From UMGS1474 sp050946775 (GTDB lineage Bacteria > Bacillota > Clostridia > Oscillospirales > Acutalibacteraceae), in the NCBI GenBank assembly GCA_050946775.1, contig JBMNVL010000062.1, positions 1 through 11,351 on the forward strand: DNA of 11,351 bases, given 5' to 3'. Below, piece after piece: positions 6,277-11,351 of this stretch; positions within the stretch are counted from its first letter, which is position 1, and every line of letters starts with the position of its first letter. Position numbers and translations under genes: made by a program. Below the pieces are notes generated by a model, which did not search any database, was not told where the DNA came from, and saw only the letters and a list, made by a program, of their open reading frames with translations.

Positions 6277-7362
6277 GTGGGTATCATTGTCAGCGATATC
6301 TCGAGCGGTGGAGCGCAAAGGGTGGCCATCGGGCTGTCGGCGTGGCTGAATGAGCACGATTGCCAAGCCGACGTTTTGGCGCTGCGCTCCTCGTCAAAGC
6401 ATCAGTACGATACCGACGGGGTCTCCTTCGTTTCGCTGGAGGCGCTGTACCCCCAAATGAAGATCGGCCGCCGTCTGCGTGCGCAGGTGATGAAAGAAAA
6501 CTACGACGTGTGCGTGGTCATGGGCGTGCCCATGTGCGTGTACGTGATTCCGGCGCTTCGGGGGCTTAAAACCAAAATCGTCGTTTCCGAGCGGAACGAT
6601 CCCCGCCATTTTCACGGGAAGCGGATTACCAAATGGCTTTCCCGCCGGCTGATGCGCCGGGCGGACGGGTTCGTGTTCCAGACGCCGGACGCGCTGGCTT
6701 TCTATCAAAAGAAGCTGCGCGGCCCGGCGCAGGTGATCCCCAATCCGCTGACCGCCGATCTGCCGACGGCGGACGGGCGTGATAAAGACAAAGCCGAACG
6801 GCGCGTGGTAACGGCCGGCCGGCTGGTGGCGCAAAAAAACCATCGCCTGCTGATCGAAGCTTTCGCAAAGGCCGCGAAAAAGACGGACGGGATCGGCCTT
6901 ACCGTCTTCGGAGAAGGCTCTCTTTTGCCCCAACTGCGGCAATGGGCGCAGACGTGCGGCGTGGCCGACCGGGTGTCGTTTCCCGGAGCGGTGGACGATC
7001 TGCCCGAGAAGATCCGGGACGCGGCGCTGTTCGTTTTGTCCAGCGATTTTGAGGGGATGCCCAACGCGCTGATGGAGGCCATGGCCATGGGCTTGCCCTG
7101 CGTCTCCACCGATTGTCCCTGCGGAGGTCCGCGGGAGCTGATCCAGGACGGCGTCAACGGCTTGCTGGTGCCGGTCAACGACGCGGACCGTTTGGCGCAA
7201 GCCATAACGCGGCTTATGGAGGATCGGGCCTTGGCGCGCTCGCTTGGCGAGAACGCCAGACGGGTGCGCGACGATTACGGCATGGACGTGATCGCCGGCC
7301 GCTGGCTCGCGTTTCTTCAATCTGTAATGTCGATCGGAAATGGTGGGAACTTTTATGCCTAA
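6271..7362 (+). CDS. GT4 family glycosyltransferase (EpsF/PglJ-like)
   Basis: This 363-residue retaining GT-B enzyme is probably the last sugar-adding step encoded in this window. Motifs are the N-terminal SSGGAQRVAIGLS (11-23), the interdomain VIPNPL (155-160), TAGRLVAQKNHRLLIEAF (181-198), FGEGSLLPQL (213-222), FPGAVDDLPEKI (237-248) and EX7E as E261/E269 in FEGMPNALMEAMAMG. STDCPCGGPRELIQDGVNG (279-297) closes the donor site. The closest well-known pattern is that of GalNAc or Glc transferases such as PglJ and PglH, but the donor is not predictable. The ATG at 6271 is preferred to an in-frame GTG at 6244, which has no Shine-Dalgarno and lies inside the previous gene. The gap from the previous stop is 4 bases. 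The last few codons overlap the acyltransferase start by 8 bases. Confidence 0.9.
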   Translation: MKVGIIVSDISSGGAQRVAIGLSAWLNEHDCQADVLALRSSSKHQYDTDGVSFVSLEALYPQMKIGRRLRAQVMKENYDVCVVMGVPMCVYVIPALRGLKTKIVVSERNDPRHFHGKRITKWLSRRLMRRADGFVFQTPDALAFYQKKLRGPAQVIPNPLTADLPTADGRDKDKAERRVVTAGRLVAQKNHRLLIEAFAKAAKKTDGIGLTVFGEGSLLPQLRQWAQTCGVADRVSFPGAVDDLPEKIRDAALFVLSSDFEGMPNALMEAMAMGLPCVSTDCPCGGPRELIQDGVNGLLVPVNDADRLAQAITRLMEDRALARSLGENARRVRDDYGMDVIAGRWLAFLQSVMSIGNGGNFYA

Positions 7363-7882
7363 GATCAAAAACTGGTTCTGGAAGATCCGGGTCGCTTTGG
7401 CTGACAATGAAGGCTACGTTAGTCTGTTGCGCCGTAAGGGAGTAACGATTGGCGCCGGTTGTTCCGTTCATAAGGACGTTACTTTCGGCACAGAACCGTA
7501 TTTGATCACCCTTGGTGATCACGTCAGAATTACACACGGGGTACGGTTTATCACCCATGACGGTGGGTTGTGGGTGCCCCGAAATATGGGACTGGTGGAC
7601 AAACGCGCCGATAAGTTCGGCAAAATCACGGTGGGAAACAACGTGAACATCGGATGGAATGCAATTATAATGCCGGGTGTTTGCATAGGCGATAATTGCA
7701 TCGTGGGCGCCGGAGCGGTCGTTACGAAGGATATCCCGGCCAACTCGGTGGTGGCCGGCGTGCCGGCGAAAGTTATTGAATCCGTCGAGGAGTATGTAGA
7801 AAAAAACCGGGACCAGTTTCTTATGACAAAGGGACTGACCGCCGGCGAAAAAAGAAGAGAAATCGAGCGGCGGTTTTTCTAA
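7355..7882 (+). CDS. Hexapeptide-repeat acyltransferase, probably polysaccharide O-acetyltransferase
   Basis: This 175-residue left-handed beta-helix transferase of the LacA/Maa/WbbJ/CapG type likely O-acetylates a repeat-unit sugar from acetyl-CoA in the cytoplasm. A short basic helix (1-27) precedes the coils VTIGAGCSVHKDVTFG (30-45) and LITLGDHVRITHGVRFITHDGG (50-71), where H61 and H68 are candidate catalytic residues. A loop (72-88) interrupts the helix before ITVGNNVNIGWNAIIMPGV (91-109), IGDNCIVGAGAVVTKDIP (111-128) and the cap VVAGVPAKVI (132-141). ATG 7355 is preferred: GGTGGGA (7342-7348) is 6 bases upstream. An in-frame ATG at 7340 would add five residues with poorer initiation signals. 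GC content looks lower than upstream: two 60-base lines I counted gave 50% and 45%, against 68% in one line of the preceding gene. This hints at separate acquisition. The second acetyltransferase of the cluster, it lacks the PglD sugar-nucleotide domain. Confidence 0.88.
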   Translation: MPKIKNWFWKIRVALADNEGYVSLLRRKGVTIGAGCSVHKDVTFGTEPYLITLGDHVRITHGVRFITHDGGLWVPRNMGLVDKRADKFGKITVGNNVNIGWNAIIMPGVCIGDNCIVGAGAVVTKDIPANSVVAGVPAKVIESVEEYVEKNRDQFLMTKGLTAGEKRREIERRFF

Positions 7883-8037
7883 AGCGGTGCGCGATGACCG
7901 CTGCACGGATGCCGTCGCCGGCTAACGGCTGAAACGTCTGCGTTTGTTGATACCCATCGCGTTTCGCCAAAAACCAGGAACGCGCATATACCTGTAACAA
8001 CAATCCGACCGCCGGTTTTGAAATGAGGAGCTTTTGA
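7883..8037 (+). other. 155-base structured intergenic gap before wzy
   Basis: This is the only sizeable space between genes in the operon. It contains several inverted repeats: AGCGGT (7883-7888) with ACCGCT (7897-7902), GCCGT (7911-7915) with ACGGC (7925-7929), and a longer pairing of GGCTGAAACG (7927-7936) with CGTTTCGCC (7960-7968, T7930 bulged). None is followed by a T-run, so an intrinsic terminator is not supported. I see no convincing promoter; TATACC (7987-7992) has only a poor -35 partner. GAGGAG (8025-8030) is the wzy ribosome binding site. A 12-codon frame (7894-7932) has no Shine-Dalgarno. Confidence 0.4.
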
Positions 8038-9441
8038 ATGATTAAGCAACCCATTATGGATAAGAAAAAATTTCTTGTGTTGCTGTTGTGGACGGTCATG
8101 ACCTTCGTTTGTGTGGGACAGTTGACGGAGGTTTTGCCCATGCCGTCCAATACGGCGGTCACGCTGGAGTCTCTTGCCGTTTTTTTGATCGTCAACGCCT
8201 ATTTTCTGTTCGACAAAACGCTGAAGCTGTTCGGATTGACCCATGTCCACCTGTTGTACGCCTCCATCAGCGCCTTCGGCGTGGGATGGATCTGTTATTT
8301 TGTCGGCCGGGACAGCGTTTACGAAACGATCTCGGTATATTCGGCCGCTTTTCTCGACAGCCCGATGTACGCCAAAGCGATCGTTTTGAGTATGCTGGCC
8401 TTTTTGGTGTATATTCTGGGCGTCATCATCGGGAAGGCCTTGATAAAACCCGCGCAGAAGAATCGGGAAATCAACGAATTGGAAGACCGGTATCTTTCCA
8501 AAATACTGGCGAATATCGGCATTGCGTTTATCGGCATGATGTTTGTGGCGTTTGCGGCTTTGATGGTGATGGGGCGGATATCCCTGACCATGAGCTACGA
8601 GCAGTTCCGCGCCGCCATGGAAGGCAGTACCCTGTATGCCTATCTGCTGCTTTTCTATGAAGCGGGGATCTGCTTTGTGGTCGCCTGCGGAAACACGACC
8701 CAGGTCAAAATCGGCGTCACCCTGTTTTCGATCGTGGCGATTGCGTTCTTTTTGACCGGAAACAAAGGAGAGGTCCTGTACGGACTGCTGGCCTGTATCG
8801 GCATACTGCGCTACAAGGGCGCGAAGATCAAAGTGAAATACGTGGTGGCGCTTTGTATATTGGCGTTTTTTGTGATCCCCTTTGTTACCGCTACGCGAAA
8901 AATGGGCGTGATCGGTTCTCTTTCGTGTCTGGATCTGAACTTCACCGGTTTCTTTGTCGAATTGGGGACCCAGGTGCGGTGCACCGTCTACGTTCTCGAG
9001 CAGATGTTCAACGGAAGCCGGGAATTGATCTGGGGTTTTTCGTATTTCAACCCGATCGTCAATATCGTCAACCGCCTTATTCCGTTTGTGGATCTGAGCA
9101 TGGCCGTGCCGGCTTCCTTCGATTTCAAAACGGCTTTCGCGTCGATGGGATTCAACCAGATCGCGGAAGGGTACGCCAATTTCGGGGCGATCGGTTCGTG
9201 TCTGTATTTCTTCATAACCGGCTTGTTCCTGTCCAAAAACGAAGGCAAAAAGCTTTCCAACGCGGCGCTTGGGTATTTCGGCGCCATCTGCGCCATTCTC
9301 ATCAACGTCTCGCGCAACAAATTCGCCTTTTTCTTCGGGCAGGTGCTGATCATCTCGGTGGTGTATTTCGCGGCGCGCAAGATCGCTCCCTACCGGCTCG
9401 CGAGGGTGGCGCGAAGCGTCCAGGCCAATGGAAAGGATTGA
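8038..9441 (+). CDS. wzy: Wzy-type O-antigen/oligosaccharide repeat-unit polymerase
   Basis: This 467-residue polytopic membrane protein should polymerise flipped lipid-linked repeat units on the outer face of the membrane. I count about 11-12 hydrophobic segments, starting near residues 12-29, 43-58, 69-90, 113-134, 157-180, 199-218, 223-240, 243-257 and 267-284, then about 382-398, 408-424 and 430-446. They flank a large loop (about 285-380), the usual Wzy topology. TGNKGEVLYGL (240-250) and QIAEGYANFG (374-383) recall conserved blocks of the O-antigen polysaccharide polymerase Wzy family, with R287 and R314 as possible substrate-binding arginines in the loop. The ATG at 8038 has GAGGAG 7 bases upstream. 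GC is moderate (48% and 53% in two lines counted), common for wzy genes. The repeat unit it recognises is unknown; Wzy proteins diverge strongly with it. Confidence 0.88.
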   Translation: MIKQPIMDKKKFLVLLLWTVMTFVCVGQLTEVLPMPSNTAVTLESLAVFLIVNAYFLFDKTLKLFGLTHVHLLYASISAFGVGWICYFVGRDSVYETISVYSAAFLDSPMYAKAIVLSMLAFLVYILGVIIGKALIKPAQKNREINELEDRYLSKILANIGIAFIGMMFVAFAALMVMGRISLTMSYEQFRAAMEGSTLYAYLLLFYEAGICFVVACGNTTQVKIGVTLFSIVAIAFFLTGNKGEVLYGLLACIGILRYKGAKIKVKYVVALCILAFFVIPFVTATRKMGVIGSLSCLDLNFTGFFVELGTQVRCTVYVLEQMFNGSRELIWGFSYFNPIVNIVNRLIPFVDLSMAVPASFDFKTAFASMGFNQIAEGYANFGAIGSCLYFFITGLFLSKNEGKKLSNAALGYFGAICAILINVSRNKFAFFFGQVLIISVVYFAARKIAPYRLARVARSVQANGKD

Positions 9442-9471
9442 TCGGATACGGCAAAGAAAAAAAGCGGCGAC

Positions 9472-10110
9472 GTGACGGTTTGCGAATACTTCGGACTGCC
9501 CGGCTCGGGGAAAACCACCCTTATGATGGCCACGAAGACGGACAAAGACGCGCCAGCTTATTACGTGAACGGGGCGTTGCTGCGTGAGGACGCCCGTCGC
9601 GTGCCCGCGGCGAGAAAAGTTTTCAACGCGCTTTTGGGGCATCCGGTTTCTCTTTATTTCCGGACAAGACGGTTTGTAAAAAAATACCGGCTGGGCGGCG
9701 CCGTCAAGCCGTTCATCCGCTCGACGCGGGTGCTCTGCCTGAATATGGCCGGATGGGAACGCGCCGGCAAAAGCGCCGTGGTCGTCAACGACAACGGCTT
9801 CGCGCAGATCCTGGTCTCCATCCTCAAACGCATCGGGACGCAGGACGTAGAGACGTTTGTGCGCGATTATCTGGACAGCTTTTTTCGCTGCCCGTTCGGG
9901 TATCGCTTTATATACGTTGAGGCGCCCGTGGAAGAGTGCTTCAAGCGGATCGTTCAAAGGGGCAAAGCGCTTTCGATCACCCGGCAGGGGACGGACACCC
10001 TAAACGAATTGCGCCGGGAAAAGGCGCTGTTCGACGCGGTGGAAAAGGCGCTGCACGCCTATTTTCAGACTAACGGCAGGGTTTTGCTTGAAAGAGAGGA
10101 TAATTCGTGA
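9472..10110 (+). CDS. P-loop NTPase, nucleotide/nucleoside-kinase-like, role unknown
   Basis: This 212-residue soluble protein has a clear Walker A motif, GLPGSGKTT (8-16), directly at the N-terminus. A hydrophobic beta strand ending in Asp (AVVVNDNGFAQ, 102-112) serves as a Walker B-like or DEG-like motif. An arginine-rich stretch after FIYVEAPVEECFKRI (146-160), with R159, R163 and R171, is like the LID of thymidylate or deoxynucleoside kinases. The fold is therefore probably a small-molecule kinase. A role as sugar or nucleotide kinase, or as a nucleotide-driven regulator of export, is only a guess. GTG 9472 is the only in-frame start between the wzy stop and the P-loop; it lacks a good Shine-Dalgarno, with only purine-rich DNA including a run of seven A (9457-9463) ahead. 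The stop overlaps the wzx start (GTGA), so it is coupled to the flippase gene. I recognise the superfamily, not the specific gene. Confidence 0.75.
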   Translation: MTVCEYFGLPGSGKTTLMMATKTDKDAPAYYVNGALLREDARRVPAARKVFNALLGHPVSLYFRTRRFVKKYRLGGAVKPFIRSTRVLCLNMAGWERAGKSAVVVNDNGFAQILVSILKRIGTQDVETFVRDYLDSFFRCPFGYRFIYVEAPVEECFKRIVQRGKALSITRQGTDTLNELRREKALFDAVEKALHAYFQTNGRVLLEREDNS

Positions 10111-11351
10111 CCAGAAGTGAAAAGGTTCTTGTAAACAGCGGATCGGGACTGCTCCTGGAGCTGGTGACCTTTCTCAGCGGCATCATCCTTCCGCGGCTGA
10201 TCATCGGTCATTACGGCTCCGAGGTGAACGGTCTGATCACCTCGATCACGCAGTTTCTGGGATATTTGACGCTTTTGCAAAGCGGCGTCGGCGGGGTGGT
10301 CAAGGCCGCCTTATACAAGCCGCTGGAAGGCAAGGATACAAACGCGGTCAGCCGTATCGTCAAAAGCACGGATACCTTTTTCAAACGCCTCGCGGGCGTC
10401 ACCGTGCTGTATCTGGCGGTGCTGTGCGTCGTTTTTCCGTTCGTTGTCGAGGGATCGTTCGATACGTGGTACACCGTCTTTATGATCCTGCTGATCGGTA
10501 TGACCACCCTGGCGCAGTATCTGTTCGGGATCACCTACCAGCTGGTGCTGCAGGCCGACCAAAGAAACTATATCTGCAACGTCGCGCAGATCGTCACCAT
10601 CATCGGGAATCTGGCGGTTTCCGCCCTGTTGATCTTTTTGGGTTCGTCCATCCATATGGTCAAGCTGCTCAGCGGATTCGTGTTTGTGCTGCGGCCGATC
10701 GCCATCCATTTTTACGCCAGAAAGAAATACAAGATCGACACCAAAGTCCAACCGGACAACAACGCCATCAAACAGCGGTGGTACGGCGTGGGCTTTTCCG
10801 TCGCCTCGTTCGTGCATAAGAAAACCGACGTTTTCCTTCTGACCATCTTCTCCACCCTGTCGAACGTATCGGTCTACTCGGTGTACGGCAGCGTGCTTGC
10901 CGGGATCGACAGCTTTATTTCCAATCTGACCGGCTCCTTTCAAGCGGCGTTCGGCAATATGCTGGCGCGGGATGAGAGGGAGAATATCAAAGAAAAATTT
11001 GATATTTACGTATTCCTTTCCAACGTATTGGTAACGGTCGTTTTCTCGGTCACTTTTCTGCAGATGATCCCCTTTGTGAGGCTTTATACGGCCAAGGTGA
11101 GCGACGTCAACTATATCTATCCGGTGTTTGCGTTCGTCATCTCGGCGGCGGAAATGTCTTTTTGCCTGCGCCAGCCCTATCAGGCGATCATCACGGCCGC
11201 CGGCCATTACAAGCAGACCTCCTTTGGCGCTTATCTGGAGGCGGCGATCAACATCGTGCTTTCTCTGGCGTTGCTGAAGCCGCTCGGGCTGTTGGGTATC
11301 GCCATCGGCACGCTGGTCTCCATGGTGTACCGCACGGTGGATTACGCCGTG
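10107..11351 (+). CDS. wzx: Wzx-like polysaccharide flippase (3' end beyond window)
   Basis: The frame is open for 415 codons from GTG 10107 to the window edge with no stop; a typical Wzx of 450-510 residues would lack its last few helices here. It is a polytopic MOP/PST-superfamily protein expected to move undecaprenyl-PP-linked repeat units across the membrane. The N-terminal helix LLLELVTFLSGIILPRLII (15-33) is followed by YGSEVNGLITSITQFLGY (36-53) and LLQSGVGG (56-63), a block typical of Firmicute polysaccharide flippases. Further helices lie near 96-115, 121-142, 156-179, 187-203, 226-250, 258-280, 300-326, 336-352, 374-390 and 393-408. The GTG start has GAGAGGA (10094-10100) 6 bases upstream and overlaps the preceding TGA by four bases (GTGA). 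Placement after wzy and in the same operon agrees with Wzx/Wzy-dependent assembly. Charged residues buried between helices (for example K238 and K239) resemble the cationic lumen of characterised Wzx proteins, but that is inference. Confidence 0.9.
   Translation, partial: MTRSEKVLVNSGSGLLLELVTFLSGIILPRLIIGHYGSEVNGLITSITQFLGYLTLLQSGVGGVVKAALYKPLEGKDTNAVSRIVKSTDTFFKRLAGVTVLYLAVLCVVFPFVVEGSFDTWYTVFMILLIGMTTLAQYLFGITYQLVLQADQRNYICNVAQIVTIIGNLAVSALLIFLGSSIHMVKLLSGFVFVLRPIAIHFYARKKYKIDTKVQPDNNAIKQRWYGVGFSVASFVHKKTDVFLLTIFSTLSNVSVYSVYGSVLAGIDSFISNLTGSFQAAFGNMLARDERENIKEKFDIYVFLSNVLVTVVFSVTFLQMIPFVRLYTAKVSDVNYIYPVFAFVISAAEMSFCLRQPYQAIITAAGHYKQTSFGAYLEAAINIVLSLALLKPLGLLGIAIGTLVSMVYRTVDYAV

Noticed and set aside
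7883..7902. Intrinsic terminator after the acetyltransferase gene (AGCGGT/ACCGCT stem).
   Set aside because: Six-pair stem with an 8-base loop and no following T-run. A terminator here would also cut wzy and wzx off from the only promoters I can see.
9439..10110. Stop-codon readthrough fusing wzy to the P-loop protein, since both are in one frame.
   Set aside because: The context after the TGA is TCG, not a known readthrough context, and a GTG start is available. Separate membrane and soluble proteins make better sense.
1..11351. Mobile elements, tRNA or rRNA genes, CRISPR arrays, toxin-antitoxin pairs or a phage-defence system.
   Set aside because: I saw no transposase motifs, terminal inverted repeats, regularly spaced repeats, tRNA-like cloverleaf or nuclease/defence domains. 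Apart from the leader and the gap before wzy, the DNA is taken up by the eleven genes.

Overview
This window is one contiguous, single-strand surface-polysaccharide (capsule, EPS or glycan) biosynthesis operon. It holds eleven genes, all on the + strand: ten complete, and an eleventh that runs off the right edge. GC-rich coding DNA, strong AGGAGG-type ribosome binding sites, GTG starts and a very AT-rich sigma-A-type promoter region suggest a high-GC Firmicute, perhaps an uncultured gut clostridium of the Oscillospiraceae type. That assignment is an impression from style, not a measurement.

Layout. Positions 1-158 are AT-rich intergenic DNA with two tandem sigma-A-like promoters. Positions 159-2698 form an initiation module resembling the Campylobacter pglE, pglC and pglD genes: a PLP aminotransferase, a small phosphoglycosyl transferase and a UDP-amino-sugar N-acetyltransferase. 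Together these should make UDP-N,N'-diacetylbacillosamine (or a close relative) and load it as sugar-phosphate on undecaprenyl phosphate. Positions 2695-7362 hold three GT4 glycosyltransferases and a polysaccharide pyruvyl transferase. Positions 7355-7882 encode a second left-handed beta-helix acyltransferase, probably an O-acetyltransferase. A 155-base gap follows, the only sizeable one between genes, then a Wzy polymerase (8038-9441), a P-loop kinase-like protein of unknown role (9472-10110) and a Wzx flippase (10107 to beyond 11351).

How it works together (inference from families). The first sugar is made and put on the lipid carrier at the inner face of the membrane. Three GT4 enzymes extend it to about a tetrasaccharide, which is decorated with a pyruvate ketal and an acetyl group. 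Wzx flips the lipid-linked repeat and Wzy polymerises it outside. The 4,6-dehydratase (PglF type) that would supply the aminotransferase substrate is not here, nor are a chain-length regulator, a tyrosine kinase/phosphatase pair or a polymer-attachment enzyme. Many junctions are overlapping (ATGA, GTGA, TGATG), pointing to translational coupling and one transcription unit.

Novelty. The pathway is a recognisable Wzx/Wzy system and I see no clearly new system. The items most worth a second look are the unassigned P-loop kinase-like protein between wzy and wzx, the Gly-Trp in place of the usual Ser-Pro break in the phosphoglycosyl transferase membrane helix, a near-identical 23-base translation-initiation segment used by two unrelated genes, the lower-GC block around the O-acetyltransferase and wzy, and the structured gap before wzy.
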